The notes beneath the pieces were generated by a model. That model ran no database searches. It was not told the origin of the DNA and was given only the letters and a program-made list of their open reading frames with translations. Both the position numbers and the translations under genes were made by a program. A stretch of DNA of 64,000 nt. Origin: Marmoricola sp. URHB0036. Its GTDB lineage: Bacteria > Actinomycetota > Actinomycetes > Propionibacteriales > Nocardioidaceae. Where the stretch lies: positions 186,001 through 250,000 of the forward strand of contig NZ_AUEP01000004.1 in NCBI RefSeq assembly GCF_000426045.1. Reading direction: 5' to 3'. Positions 34,527 through 45,016 of the stretch are shown here, one piece after another (position 1 is the stretch's first letter; each line of letters starts with the position of its first letter).

Positions 34527-35648
34527 GTGTCCCTGCGCACCACACCGCCGTTCCGAGCCGACCACGTCGGGAGCCTCCTGCGGCCCAAGCCGTTGCTCGA
34601 GGCCCGGGCTGCCCACGCCCAGGGCGAGATCACCGACGAGCAGCTGGCCGCCACCGAGGACGCCGCGATCGCCGACGTCGTACGCCTGCAGCAGGACGCC
34701 GGGCTGCAGACGGTGACCGACGGGGAGTTCCGTCGTACGTCGTGGCACATGGACTTCATCTACAACATCGAGGGCATCCGTCGTACCGAGGAGCAGATGG
34801 AGGTCCACTTCCACAACGCGGAGGGCGACCTCGACTTCACCTCGGCCGGGCTCGTGGTGCACGCCCCGGTGCGGATCGAGGAGCCGATCTTCGGCGGCGC
34901 CTTCGACTACCTCCAGTCGGTCGCGCCCGAGGGGATGACCCCGAAGCTGACCATCCCGTCGCCGAGCATGGTCCACTACCGCGGCGGGACGGCCGCGATC
35001 GACCCGAACGTCTATCCCGAGGAGGACCAGTTCTGGGACGACCTGTCGGCGGCGTACGCCCACCAGGTGCGGTTGATCGCCGAACGTGGCTGCCGCTACC
35101 TCCAGCTCGACGACACCAGCCTCGCCTACCTCAACGACCCCGAGCAGCGCGCCAACGTGGCCGCCCAGGGTCGTGACGCCGAGCACCAGCACGAGCGCTA
35201 CATCCGCCAGATCAACGCCGCCATCAAGGACCGTCCCGAGGGCCTGAACGTCACCACGCACATGTGCCGCGGCAACTACCGCTCCTCGTGGGCGGCCTCC
35301 GGCAGCTACGACTTCGTGGCTGAGGCACTGTTCAGCGAGCTCGACGTGGACGGCTTCTTCCTCGAGTACGACGACGAGCGCTCCGGCGGCTTCGAGCCCC
35401 TCCGGTTCGTGCCGAAGGGCAAGCAGGTCGTGCTCGGCCTGGTCACCACCAAGCGCCCGGAGCTGGAGAGCAAGGACGACCTCAAGCGCCGCATCGAGGA
35501 GGCGTCGAAGTACGTCGACCTCGACCAGCTCTGCCTCTCCCCCCAGTGCGGCTTCTCCTCCACCGTCGAGGGCAACAACCTCACCGAGGGCGAGGAGATC
35601 GACAAGCTCCGCCTCGTCGTCGAGACCGCCCAGGAGGTCTGGGGCTAA
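34527..35648 (+). CDS. MetE C-terminal-like (cobalamin-independent methionine synthase II) protein
   Basis: This is a 373-residue TIM-barrel protein of the UROD/MetE-like superfamily, similar to the catalytic half of cobalamin-independent methionine synthase. The zinc ligands are visible: THMCRGNYRSS, the Glu in FFLEYDDERSG and the Cys in LSPQCGFSS. It lacks the N-terminal MetE domain that binds folate, so it may take another methyl or alkyl donor; some relatives are epoxyalkane:CoM transferases. GTG 34527 has GAAGGAGA upstream. The stop is followed directly by the 32-base repeat array. Confidence 0.88.
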   Translation: MSLRTTPPFRADHVGSLLRPKPLLEARAAHAQGEITDEQLAATEDAAIADVVRLQQDAGLQTVTDGEFRRTSWHMDFIYNIEGIRRTEEQMEVHFHNAEGDLDFTSAGLVVHAPVRIEEPIFGGAFDYLQSVAPEGMTPKLTIPSPSMVHYRGGTAAIDPNVYPEEDQFWDDLSAAYAHQVRLIAERGCRYLQLDDTSLAYLNDPEQRANVAAQGRDAEHQHERYIRQINAAIKDRPEGLNVTTHMCRGNYRSSWAASGSYDFVAEALFSELDVDGFFLEYDDERSGGFEPLRFVPKGKQVVLGLVTTKRPELESKDDLKRRIEEASKYVDLDQLCLSPQCGFSSTVEGNNLTEGEEIDKLRLVVETAQEVWG

Positions 35649-35654
35649 CTCCCG

Positions 35655-35750
35655 CGACCGGGCAGTTCTGGTTGCCTGAAGTACGCCGACCGGGCAGTTC
35701 TGGTTGGCCGGAGTACGCCGAGCGGGGGCTTTTGGTTGGCCGGCGTCCAC
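35655..35750 (+). repeat. Left half of inverted 32-bp-period repeat array (three units)
   Basis: Three head-to-tail units of exactly 32 bases start at 35655, 35687 and 35719. Each contains the core TTCTGGTTG (TTTTGGTTG in the third) at 35666, 35698 and 35730, preceded by GGGC-type G tracts and followed by GCCGGAGTACGC-like sequence. The first two units are nearly identical. A degraded fourth unit may begin at 35751. The array starts 6 bases after the MetE-like stop. Confidence 0.92.
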
Positions 35751-35858
35751 CGCTCACCGGTCGTCGGGAAGCAGCCCGCTCGTGTGACCACCAGGGACCG
35801 CACGACCACGAACAACCTCGGATCCGTGGAGGCGTGCACATCCAGTGCCCGGTCGACG

Positions 35859-35986
35859 TCGTACGGCCAACCAGAAGTGCCCTCTCAGCGGCCCGCGATC
35901 AACCAAGACCGCCCTGTCAGCGCCGTACAGCAAACCAAAACCCCCCGCTCAGCGGACTGCAGCCCACCAGAAGTGCCCTCTCGGCG
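35859..35986 (-). repeat. Right half of inverted 32-bp-period repeat array (four units)
   Basis: Four units of exactly 32 bases end at 35890, 35922, 35954 and 35986. They carry the same core in reverse orientation (CAACCAGAA at 35868, with variants at 35900, 35932 and 35964), each followed by a CTCAGCG-like end. The last unit ends 3 bases from the glmM stop. With the left half and the 108-base centre (35751-35858), which shows no other feature, the array fills the whole 340-base gap between two convergent genes. Confidence 0.92.
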
Positions 35987-35988
35987 GG

Positions 35989-37335
35989 CTAGAGGGCGAG
36001 CTGCTGGTGTACGACGGCGGCGAGGCGGTCGGCGATGTCGCGGGCCTGGTCGGCGCTGGCGGCCTCGACCATGACCCGGACGAGCGGCTCGGTGCCGGAG
36101 GGGCGGAGGAGGACCCGGCCGGTGTCGCCGAGCTCGGCCTCGGCCTCGGCGACGGCGGCGGCGAGCACGAAGTCCTCGTCGGTGCGGGACTTGTCGACGC
36201 CGGGCACGTTCACCAGCACCTGCGGCAGCCGGGTCATCACGCCCCCGAGGTCGGCCAGGGTGCGTCCGGTCGCGGCCATCCGGTCGAGCACGTGCAGGGC
36301 GGTCAGGATGCCGTCGCCGGTGGTCGCGTGGCGGCTCATGATGACGTGGCCCGACTGCTCACCACCGAGGGTGAAGCCGGAGAGCTTCATCGCCTCGAGG
36401 ACGTAGCGGTCACCCACCTTCGTCTGCCGTACGCCGACACCGGCGGCCTTCATCGCCTGCACGAACCCGAGGTTGCTCATCACCGTGGCCACCACGGTGT
36501 CGTCGTGCAGCTCACCGGCCTCCCGCATCGCCAGCGCGAGGATGGCCAGGATCTGGTCGCCGTCGACGATGGCACCGCTCGCGTCCACCGCGAGGCAGCG
36601 GTCGGCGTCCCCGTCGAGGGCGAACCCGACGTCGGCACCGTGCTCGACGACCGCCTTCTGGAGGACCTCGAGGTGGGTGGAGCCGCAGCCGTCGTTGATG
36701 TTCACCCCGTCGGGCTCGGCACAGATCGCGACCACCTCGGCGCCGGCCTCGCGCAGCGCTCGGGGGCCGACCTCGAAGGCGGCACCGTGAGCGCAGTCCA
36801 GCACGACCTTGATGCCCTCGAGGGAGTGGCTGATCGTCGAGTCGAGGTGGGCGGCGTACTGCTCGACCGCCGTGTCCAGGGTGCGCACCCGACCCACCGC
36901 AGCGCCGGTCGGGCGGTCCCAGGGCTCTCGCATCCGCTTCTCGATGGCGACCTCGATGGCGTCGTCGAGCTTCACTCCCCCGCGGGCGAGGAACTTGATG
37001 CCGTTGTCGGGCATCGCGTTGTGCGACGCCGACAGCATCACGCCGAGGTCGGCACCGAGCTCGCCGGTCAGCCAGGCGACACCCGGGGTCGGCAGCTCGC
37101 CGAGCAGCAGCACGTCGACCCCGGCCGAGGCGAGACCCGCCACCACGGCGGCCTCGAGGAACTGACCGGAGATCCGGGTGTCGCGGCCGACGACCGCGAC
37201 CGGCCGGTGACCGTTGAAGGTGCCGGCCTCCGCGAGGATGTGCGCGGCGGAAACGGAAAGGTCCAGGGCCAGCTCAGCGGTGAGATCACCGTTGGCCAGA
37301 CCCCGGACCCCGTCCGTGCCGAAGAGGCGAACCAA
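35989..37335 (-). CDS. glmM: Phosphoglucosamine mutase
   Basis: This enzyme converts glucosamine-6-phosphate to glucosamine-1-phosphate for UDP-GlcNAc synthesis. The 448-residue protein starts with [17 protein letters not shown], has the phosphoserine loop [13 protein letters not shown] (S104), the magnesium site LDGDADRCL and the sugar-binding [22 protein letters not shown] lies near the end. The start is TTG at 37335, two bases after the rpsI stop, supported by alignment with the usual [12 protein letters not shown] start. It ends the rplM-rpsI-glmM gene string. Confidence 0.96.
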   Translation of the reverse strand: MVRLFGTDGVRGLANGDLTAELALDLSVSAAHILAEAGTFNGHRPVAVVGRDTRISGQFLEAAVVAGLASAGVDVLLLGELPTPGVAWLTGELGADLGVMLSASHNAMPDNGIKFLARGGVKLDDAIEVAIEKRMREPWDRPTGAAVGRVRTLDTAVEQYAAHLDSTISHSLEGIKVVLDCAHGAAFEVGPRALREAGAEVVAICAEPDGVNINDGCGSTHLEVLQKAVVEHGADVGFALDGDADRCLAVDASGAIVDGDQILAILALAMREAGELHDDTVVATVMSNLGFVQAMKAAGVGVRQTKVGDRYVLEAMKLSGFTLGGEQSGHVIMSRHATTGDGILTALHVLDRMAATGRTLADLGGVMTRLPQVLVNVPGVDKSRTDEDFVLAAAVAEAEAELGDTGRVLLRPSGTEPLVRVMVEAASADQARDIADRLAAVVHQQLAL

Positions 37336-37337
37336 GA

Positions 37338-37841
37338 TCAGCGCTTGCTGAACTGCGGCGCCTTGCGGGCCTTCTTCAGACCAGCCTTCTTGCGCTCGAT
37401 GACGCGTGCGTCGCGGGTCAGCAGCCCGGCCTTCTTCAGACCCGGGCGGTTGGCCTCTTCATCGATGGAGTTCAGGCAGCGGGCCACGCCGAGACGCAGG
37501 GCGCCGGCCTGGCCGGTGATGCCACCGCCGTGGATGCGCGCGATGACGTCGAAGCGACCCTCGAGCTGGGTGGTCGCGAACGGCTCGTTGACGACCTGCT
37601 GGTGCAGCTTGTTGGGGAAGTAGCTGTCCAGCTCGCGGCCGTTGACCAGCCACTTGCCGGTGCCGGGGACGATCCGGACGCGGGCGACGGCCTCCTTGCG
37701 ACGGCCGGTGGCCGCGGCGGGGGCGATGGTCGCCGGCTTGGCGGGGGCGTCGGCACTCGGCGCGCTCTCGGAGGAGTAGGCGACACCCTGCTCGTCGACC
37801 TGGTAGGTCTCCTCGGCGGTGTCGTTCTCTGCGTCTGCCAC
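37338..37841 (-). CDS. rpsI: 30S ribosomal protein S9
   Basis: This small-subunit protein contacts the tRNA anticodon loops through its C-terminal tail. [15 protein letters not shown], the [10 protein letters not shown] block, [17 protein letters not shown] and the terminal [12 protein letters not shown] are canonical. As in other Actinobacteria there is an acidic, Ala/Pro-rich extension of about 45 residues before the S9 fold. I favour GTG 37841 with AAAGGA 5 bases upstream; GTG 37877, overlapping the rplM stop, would add 12 residues. Confidence 0.96.
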   Translation of the reverse strand: MADAENDTAEETYQVDEQGVAYSSESAPSADAPAKPATIAPAAATGRRKEAVARVRIVPGTGKWLVNGRELDSYFPNKLHQQVVNEPFATTQLEGRFDVIARIHGGGITGQAGALRLGVARCLNSIDEEANRPGLKKAGLLTRDARVIERKKAGLKKARKAPQFSKR

Positions 37842-37873
37842 GTTGTTCCTTTGCGTGTTCTCGGGAGAGGTCG

Positions 37874-38317
37874 TCACTGGGAGACCTGCTTGATCTCGAA
37901 GGGCTTCGCCTTCTGGGCGGCGTGGGGGTGCTCGGGGCCGGCGTACACCTTGAGCTTCTTGATCATCTGGCGACCGAGGCGGTTCTTGGGGAGCATGCCC
38001 CAGACGGCCCTCTCGACGGCCTTGCGGGCGTCCTTCTCGATCAGCTCACCGATGGGGGTGGCGGAGAGACCACCGGGGTAGCCCGAGTGGTGGTAGGACA
38101 TCTTCTTGGTCGCCTTGTCGCCGGAGAGCGACAGCTTCGAGGCGTTGACGACGATGACGAAGTCACCGGTGTCGACGTGGGGGGCGAACATGGGCTTGTG
38201 CTTGCCGCGCAGCAGGTTCGCGATCTGGACGGCGAGGCGACCCAGACGGACGTCGGTGGCGTCGATGACGTGCCACTCGCGCTGGATGTCGCCCGGCTTC
38301 GGGCTGTAGGTACGCAA
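37874..38317 (-). CDS. rplM: 50S ribosomal protein L13
   Basis: This large-subunit protein is an early assembly factor. The 147 residues align end to end with Streptomyces L13: [60 protein letters not shown] and PFEIKQVSQ. That alignment fixes the start at TTG 38317. The gene leads the rplM-rpsI operon, with a strong promoter about 170 bases upstream and hence a long leader. Confidence 0.96.
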   Translation of the reverse strand: MRTYSPKPGDIQREWHVIDATDVRLGRLAVQIANLLRGKHKPMFAPHVDTGDFVIVVNASKLSLSGDKATKKMSYHHSGYPGGLSATPIGELIEKDARKAVERAVWGMLPKNRLGRQMIKKLKVYAGPEHPHAAQKAKPFEIKQVSQ

Positions 38318-38488
38318 CGTTGTTGGCCTATCTGTGTCGTTCGTGTCCAACCGGGCTGATGCCGGGCTGGTGGTGGTGCTGCGCCTTCTGACGAACACTG
38401 CCCGCAACACGGCCCGGATCGGCCGGCGGCGGGACTGCCAGAGCCCCACAACGAGGAGGTGCTCAAGCGGCAGGAGGCGCGACCGACA

Positions 38489-38517
38489 AGGTTACCGGGG
38501 TGGTGAGTCCCGGTCAA
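38489..38517 (-). promoter_or_regulatory. Housekeeping promoter of rplM-rpsI
   Basis: On the minus strand TTGACC (38517-38512), a 17-base spacer and TAACCT (38494-38489) form a near-consensus primary-sigma promoter. Transcription should start near 38482, giving a 5' leader of about 165 bases before the rplM TTG. The leader includes a GTTCGT/ACGAAC pairing and runs of CCCGG/CCGGG that could fold. On the plus strand the same gap holds TAGGTT at 38554-38559, a weaker -10 candidate for gltA. Confidence 0.75.
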
Positions 38518-38658
38518 AACGAGACCCACTGGTCCCCTCCACCACCATGGGCATAGGTTGAAGAACGGAGGACGTGGGCATGGTGCCACAGCATCGCCCC
38601 GCGTCCGAACCGCTCGAACTGCCACCTCGACCCGCACCTGCGAACGCAAGGAGCCGAC

Positions 38659-39963
<1,305 letters not shown>

Positions 39964-40027
39964 CCACCTGCGCGACCTCCGGCCCGTCGGTCTGGCGGTC
40001 GGGACCGGGCTCGTCTCCCTGGGACTG

Positions 40028-40780
40028 ATGTACCTCGCTGCCCGCGGTGAGTGGCTCGGCACCGATGTCGGCCGCGGCAACGAGTTCTGCGAGGCCGCGC
40101 GCAGCGGGTGGCTCAAGCAACCGGCCAACTCGCTGAGCAACCTCGGCTTCGTCCTCGCCGGCGTGCTGGTCGGCTGGCACGCGGGACGACCGCAGGGTCG
40201 GCTGGCGCGACCGGGCCTGGCCACGTCGTACGCCGTCGTGGTGGTGCTGCTCGGACCGGGAAGCATGGCGATGCACGCCACCCAGACCACGCTCGGTGGT
40301 CATCTCGACATGACCAGCATGTTCCTCGTGGCGAGCTTCGCGGCGGCGTACGCCCTGATGCGTGCGGTGGGTCGGGACGCCGGGTTCTTCGCCCTCGTGT
40401 TCGCCATCGCGCTGGTGGCCTGTGAGCTGGTCGAACGCATCCCCGGCGAGCTCCCGGTCGTGATGCACGCCGGCAACCTAGTGTTCGGGGCCCTGCTGGT
40501 GCTGACGATCGTCATCGAGGTCCGGCTCCGTCGGGACCCTCCCACCGGGGACGGACGCTGGATCGTGGCCGCGGTGGGCTCGATCGCGGTGGCCTTCGTG
40601 GTGTGGAACCTCTCCAAGAACGACGCACCGCTGTGCGACCCGCACTCGCTGCTCCAGGGCCATGCCGTCTGGCACCTGCTGTGCGCGGTCTCGGCGTACT
40701 GCCTCTACCGCTACTGGAACAGCGCCGTCGTGCCGGTCGTGCGGTCTCAGCCCTCGCCCACCAGGTCGCGTATCGCCTGA
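40028..40780 (+). CDS. Alkaline ceramidase-family (CREST) membrane hydrolase
   Basis: This is a 250-residue protein with about seven membrane helices of the alkaline ceramidase/CREST superfamily, zinc-dependent intramembrane amidases. The conserved Ser and His are in GPGSMAMHATQTTLGG, the Asp in HLDMTSMF and the last two His in DPHSLLQGHAVWHLLCA. The start is uncertain: ATG 40028 lacks a good ribosome site, and the upstream codons back to the gltA stop also read as hydrophobic sequence without an ATG or GTG. Its 3' end overlaps the next gene on the other strand by 34 bases. The substrate is unknown; most Actinobacteria lack ceramide. Confidence 0.75.
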   Translation: MYLAARGEWLGTDVGRGNEFCEAARSGWLKQPANSLSNLGFVLAGVLVGWHAGRPQGRLARPGLATSYAVVVVLLGPGSMAMHATQTTLGGHLDMTSMFLVASFAAAYALMRAVGRDAGFFALVFAIALVACELVERIPGELPVVMHAGNLVFGALLVLTIVIEVRLRRDPPTGDGRWIVAAVGSIAVAFVVWNLSKNDAPLCDPHSLLQGHAVWHLLCAVSAYCLYRYWNSAVVPVVRSQPSPTRSRIA

Positions 40781-42843
40781 CGCAGGCTGTCCTCGAAGAG
40801 CATGGAGCCCTGCACGCTCAGGTGTGCGCCGTCGCGGTAGACCGAGACCCCGTGGACGAGGGCGCTGCAACCGTTGGTCCGGCACAGCAGGCTGGCCGTG
40901 TCGAGGTACTGCCCCCCGTCGTCGAGCACTGTGCGGCGCTCGTCGTCGATCACGCGCTGACGGAACCGGAGAGCGGCGCTGTCCGTGGAGAGCTCGCCAC
41001 AGGCGGATGACCTCGAGCGCCAGATGGTGGGGGCGAGGCACGCCGGCAGGCCGTCGTACTGCGGCACCGACCCGACCACCGTCACCGGGCCGACCTCGCG
41101 CAGCCGTCGGACGGTCCGGTCGATGGTGGCGTTCCAGGTCGCCACCCGCTCGGCGGTCGAGTCGCCGAACAGGGTGCTCTCGGGGCCGCCGAGATAGCCC
41201 GCGGTGGCGTTGGAGACGATCACCGCCGCGTACCTGCCCGGGTGGGCCTCCAGCTCCTCGATCGACCCCTGGACGAACTCTGTGCACACCGGCGTCAGTG
41301 CCCGGGATGTCAGGGCAAGCGGACATCCCCCGCTGGTGACAATGCTTGCGTCGTACCCCAGTGAGCGAGCGGCCGCGATGAACGGCTCGCTGAGGTGGCC
41401 GGCGTTCGAGTCGCCGATGAGCAGCACCGTGCCCCGCGGCCGCGGCACCGTCCAGGTGCACGGCGGGCGGTCCGGGCTGCCGAGCGGCAGCGTGTTGGCG
41501 CACCCGGCGGCGATGTCGACGTGCTCCGGCGCGACGTCGGCACGAACGGCCTGGATCCGGGCGCTCCCCCAGCCGTCCCTGGACAGCTGCCACACCCCGA
41601 GCCCGACGACGGTCGACGCCGCAACTCCGGCGACCAGGACAGCGGTGAGGGCGCGCCGCGAGGACGGCCAATGTCCGCGGTGGATGGGGCGCTCGACGTA
41701 GCGGTAGGCGGCCGCTGCCACGACCAGCGCCACCACCGCTGCAGCGGGCTTGACCCACCCCGCGTCCGGCCACAGGTAGGCGGCGAACAGGATGAACGGC
41801 CAGTGCCAGAGGTACCAGCTGTAGGAACGGTCCCCGAGCCAGGTCATCGGTCGTGCACTGAGCGCCGAGTGCACGGTGTCCGGTCGGTCGGTCGAGGCCG
41901 ACAGCAGCAGGGCGGTCCCCAGCACGGGTACGGCGACGAGGTACCCCGGCACGTCGGCCCCGTCGCGAAGCGCGAGCACCGACCCGACGACCAGCAGCGC
42001 ACCGACAGCTCTCACCAGCAGGGCCCGGCGACGGACCGAAGGCAGCAGTGCCAGGATCCCCCCGGCCAGGAACTCCCAGCCGCGTGCCGGAGTGCCGAAG
42101 AAGGCGAACTTGCGGAGCTCGGCCTGGGGGTCCGCGAACCGGCTGGTGAAGTGCTCGACGTGGATCCAGTTCTCCACCAGCGCCACGCAGAGCAGCAGAC
42201 TGGCCAGCCCCACCGCGGTGAAGCCGAGCAGCACCAGGCGGCGGGTCCGGCGTGCGTCGCGCCGTCGGCCGAACGCGAGCAACAGCGCGATGAAGGCGGG
42301 GAACAGGAGGTAGAACTGCTCCTCGACGGAGAGCGACCACGTGTGCAGGAACGGGTTCGAGTTCGCGTCCGGCTGGAAGTAACCACCAGTGGTGGCGAAG
42401 AAGTAGGCGTTGGCCGAGAGGAACGTGGCTGCGATGGCCGCCTTGGCGGCCTCGCCCTGGTCGGGTCCCACGGGCGAGTACAGGAAGGCGACCAGCACCA
42501 GCGTGACCAGCGTCATCAGGCACATGGCGGGCGCCAGCCGCCGTGCGCGCCGAAGGTAGAACTGGCCGAACCGAACCCTGCCTCCTGCGTCGGCCCGGCG
42601 CAGCAGCAGCCCGGTGATGACGTACCCCGAGATCACGAAGAAGACGTCCACACCGACGAACCCGCCGCGCACCGGAACGCCCGCGTGGTAGGCGACCACG
42701 ACCAGGACGGCGACTGCGCGAAGGCCCTGGATGTCCCGACGACGGCGCCGGGACCCGGCCTCGGTAGCGACACTCACCCGGCGAGCCGCCGCCGTGTCTT
42801 CCGGCCCAGCGCTTGCTGTCCTTGGCTCGAGCCGAGAGGTCAC
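40747..42843 (-). CDS. OafA/YrhL-type acyltransferase with C-terminal SGNH domain
   Basis: This is a 698-residue membrane protein that O-acylates (typically acetylates) cell-surface sugars. Residues 35-400 are an acyltransferase-3 domain with ten to eleven helices: DIQGLRAVAVLVVVAYHAG, FFVISGYVITGLL, FYLRRARRLAPA and FLHTWSLSVEEQFYLLFP. Residues 440-690 are a periplasmic-side SGNH domain with LLIGDSNAGH and the catalytic pair in DGAHLS near the C-terminus. I choose GTG 42843; TACCCT 8 bases upstream may be a -10 element. It borders the polysaccharide locus and probably decorates that polymer. Confidence 0.88.
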   Translation of the reverse strand: MTSRLEPRTASAGPEDTAAARRVSVATEAGSRRRRRDIQGLRAVAVLVVVAYHAGVPVRGGFVGVDVFFVISGYVITGLLLRRADAGGRVRFGQFYLRRARRLAPAMCLMTLVTLVLVAFLYSPVGPDQGEAAKAAIAATFLSANAYFFATTGGYFQPDANSNPFLHTWSLSVEEQFYLLFPAFIALLLAFGRRRDARRTRRLVLLGFTAVGLASLLLCVALVENWIHVEHFTSRFADPQAELRKFAFFGTPARGWEFLAGGILALLPSVRRRALLVRAVGALLVVGSVLALRDGADVPGYLVAVPVLGTALLLSASTDRPDTVHSALSARPMTWLGDRSYSWYLWHWPFILFAAYLWPDAGWVKPAAAVVALVVAAAAYRYVERPIHRGHWPSSRRALTAVLVAGVAASTVVGLGVWQLSRDGWGSARIQAVRADVAPEHVDIAAGCANTLPLGSPDRPPCTWTVPRPRGTVLLIGDSNAGHLSEPFIAAARSLGYDASIVTSGGCPLALTSRALTPVCTEFVQGSIEELEAHPGRYAAVIVSNATAGYLGGPESTLFGDSTAERVATWNATIDRTVRRLREVGPVTVVGSVPQYDGLPACLAPTIWRSRSSACGELSTDSAALRFRQRVIDDERRTVLDDGGQYLDTASLLCRTNGCSALVHGVSVYRDGAHLSVQGSMLFEDSLRQAIRDLVGEG

Positions 42844-42920
42844 GAGCCACAAGGGTACGGTGACGACGACTCGTGGCCCGGCGAACACGCCAGCGCCCAG
42901 GCTCGACACAGGAGGGGACA

Positions 42921-43757
42921 GTGCAGATGCAGGCTCGGGGTGCTGCGGAGGAGATCGCGAGCGGAGAGCGATTCGCCTTCGGCTCCAACTGGCGGTCCTT
43001 CCTCGACGTGCTGGACGAGGACCGGATCGCGGGCTCGATGACGGCCCTCGAGGAGTACCTGGGGGTCGGCGCCCTCGCCTCGAAGACTTTCCTCGACATC
43101 GGCTCCGGCAGCGGCCTGTCCAGCCTGGCGGCACGTCGCCTGGGCGCGACCGTGACCTCCTTCGACTTCGATCCCGGCAGCGTCGGCTGCACCCAGGAGC
43201 TACGGCGCCGCTACTTCCCCGACGACCCGGGCTGGCAGGTGTTCCAGGGCTCGGCGCTGGACGCGGACATGCTGTCCCGGCTCGGCACCTTCGACATCGT
43301 CTACTCCTGGGGAGTCCTGCACCACACCGGTGACATGTGGTCCGCCCTCGCCAACGTCGTCCCGCTGGTCAAGCCCGGCGGTCGGCTGTTCGTCGCGATC
43401 TACAACGACCAGGGCCGACCGTCGCGGGTGTGGAAGCGGGTGAAGCGCCGCTACAACGAGTCCGGCCCGGCCGGCAGGTGGGCGCTGCTCCAGGGATCCA
43501 AGGCCTATCTGTGGGGCAAGCCGGCCCTGCTGCGCCTGGCCCGTGGCAGGCGCCCCTCCCCCGGCCCGCCGCCACGCGGTATGGACCGTGGGCGTGACCT
43601 CGTCGACTGGGTGGGCGGCTGGCCGTTCGAGGTGGCCAAGCCCGAGGAGATCTTCGACTTCTACCGCGAGCGGGGCTTCACGCTCGAGAAGATGTTCACG
43701 TGCGGCGCGGGGCTCGGCTGCAACCAGTTCGTGTTCTCGCTGCCGGCCTCCGACTGA
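42921..43757 (+). CDS. Class I SAM-dependent methyltransferase
   Basis: This is a 278-residue methyltransferase with LDIGSGSGLSSLAARRLGA as the SAM loop, VTSFDFDPGSV after strand 2 and YSWGVLHHTGDMWSALANV at motif IV. The C-terminal half (WVGGWPFEVAKPEEIFDFY) resembles methyltransferases of surface-polysaccharide clusters. GTG 42921 has AGGAGG 5 bases upstream. It is divergent from the acyltransferase, and its last 97 bases overlap the O-antigen ligase gene on the opposite strand. A role in methylating a sugar of the exported polymer is likely from context. Confidence 0.84.
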   Translation: MQMQARGAAEEIASGERFAFGSNWRSFLDVLDEDRIAGSMTALEEYLGVGALASKTFLDIGSGSGLSSLAARRLGATVTSFDFDPGSVGCTQELRRRYFPDDPGWQVFQGSALDADMLSRLGTFDIVYSWGVLHHTGDMWSALANVVPLVKPGGRLFVAIYNDQGRPSRVWKRVKRRYNESGPAGRWALLQGSKAYLWGKPALLRLARGRRPSPGPPPRGMDRGRDLVDWVGGWPFEVAKPEEIFDFYRERGFTLEKMFTCGAGLGCNQFVFSLPASD

Positions 43758-45016
43758 GCAGAGGACTCCGGGACGACACAGGCAGCGGCCATCGCGAGCA
43801 CCGAGAAGCACAACGGGCCGATGGTGGTGGTGCCGTACCACTCCAGCGCTATCCCCGAGACGACCACCGAGACGGCCAGGGGCAACAGCGTGGTCGTGGC
43901 CCCGAGGCGCGTGCGCACGAGCGCGAGCACGACGAGTGCGAGCAGCAGCGCTCCGGCGATGACCCCGCAGGCGGCCAGCAGGCCCAGGTAGGTGTTGTGG
44001 GCGCTGATCTCGATGCCGAGGCGGGGGTCTGCGGTCGTCAGCTCGGAGAGCCGGCCGAGCCCGATGCCGGTGAACGGGTGGTGCCAGGTCTCGTCCAGGG
44101 CGAACTCCGCGATGCGTCCACGCTGTCCGAGCCCGTGCGTGACGCTCATGTCGCGACCGGCCGCGGCCAGGAAGCGATTGGTGACCAGCGGTCCGAGCAG
44201 GAACACCGCCACGAGTCCGATGAAGGCGACGAGCGCCACCTTCACCGGCGACTCGCGCAGCCATCGTGCGAAGACGATGACCGCGACTGAGCACGCCACG
44301 CACAAGAGGGCCGCGCGCGACCCGGACAGCACCACGCCGTACCCGCACAGGGCGACCACCGGGATGGTCCACCACCACGAGCCGTCGCTGGCCTCTCGAG
44401 CCCACGCTGCCGCCGCGACCGCACCCAGCGCCGCCAGCAACCCGAGGGTGTTGGCGTTCTCGCCGAAGGCCAGCGCCCCGAACCGGGCCTCCGTGCCGGG
44501 CGGGTTCACCAGCATCGGCACGCTGCCGACGCAGCCCCAGGCCATCAGCAGGAGCAGGAGGTGCCGCACGGGGAACCGGTGGAGGGCGGCGTTGGCGCCC
44601 TGCAGCACGCCGTACGTCAGGGCCAGGGCGGTGCCCTCCTTGAACAGGGCCGGCGGGGTCAGGGCGACGCCCGTGAGGATGCTGACCCCCAGCAGCGCGA
44701 GCAGCAGGAGCGCCACCTGCCGACCGCGCGTGTCCGCCAGCCGCCATCCGGCGAGCAGACCCACCGCGAGCAGCAGGGTGCCGATCCGGCGCACCACCTG
44801 CGGGTCGTAGCTGAGGGCCAGGGCCGTCGCCGCGAACCCGAGGTACGTCGCCGTCCAGGGCCGGAGCGTCGCGAGCACGGCCAGCGCCACGACGACTGCG
44901 AGCGTGGTGAGCAGGTGCAGCGTTCCCACGGTGCCGACGATGTAGCGGTAGACCAGGTAACCGGTCAGCAGGGGCAGGACCACCGCCGCCGCGCGAGGAG
45001 CCCACTCACGGGACAA
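43661..45016 (-). CDS. O-antigen ligase/polymerase-like membrane protein 1
   Basis: This is a 451-residue protein with about twelve hydrophobic helices, of the O-antigen ligase/Wzy superfamily that joins or polymerises lipid-linked glycans outside the membrane. The periplasmic loop contains GRIAEFALDETWHHPFTGIGLGRL and HNTYLGLLAACG, both typical of WaaL/Wzy-like proteins. It starts at TTG 45016, overlapping the ABC transporter stop by 11 bases. The hydrophilic last 35 residues are read from DNA that also encodes the methyltransferase on the other strand. Confidence 0.82.
   Translation of the reverse strand: MSREWAPRAAAVVLPLLTGYLVYRYIVGTVGTLHLLTTLAVVVALAVLATLRPWTATYLGFAATALALSYDPQVVRRIGTLLLAVGLLAGWRLADTRGRQVALLLLALLGVSILTGVALTPPALFKEGTALALTYGVLQGANAALHRFPVRHLLLLLMAWGCVGSVPMLVNPPGTEARFGALAFGENANTLGLLAALGAVAAAAWAREASDGSWWWTIPVVALCGYGVVLSGSRAALLCVACSVAVIVFARWLRESPVKVALVAFIGLVAVFLLGPLVTNRFLAAAGRDMSVTHGLGQRGRIAEFALDETWHHPFTGIGLGRLSELTTADPRLGIEISAHNTYLGLLAACGVIAGALLLALVVLALVRTRLGATTTLLPLAVSVVVSGIALEWYGTTTIGPLCFSVLAMAAACVVPESSAQSEAGSENTNWLQPSPAPHVNIFSSVKPRSR

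Noticed and set aside
35689-35985. Short open frames within the 32-bp repeat region
   Set aside because: Their translations merely repeat NQNCPV- and NQKCPL-like strings produced by the DNA repeat and lack ribosome sites.
35655-35986. CRISPR array
   Set aside because: The period is about 32 bases in total with no unique spacers between repeats, the repeats diverge, the two halves are inverted, and no cas genes are nearby.
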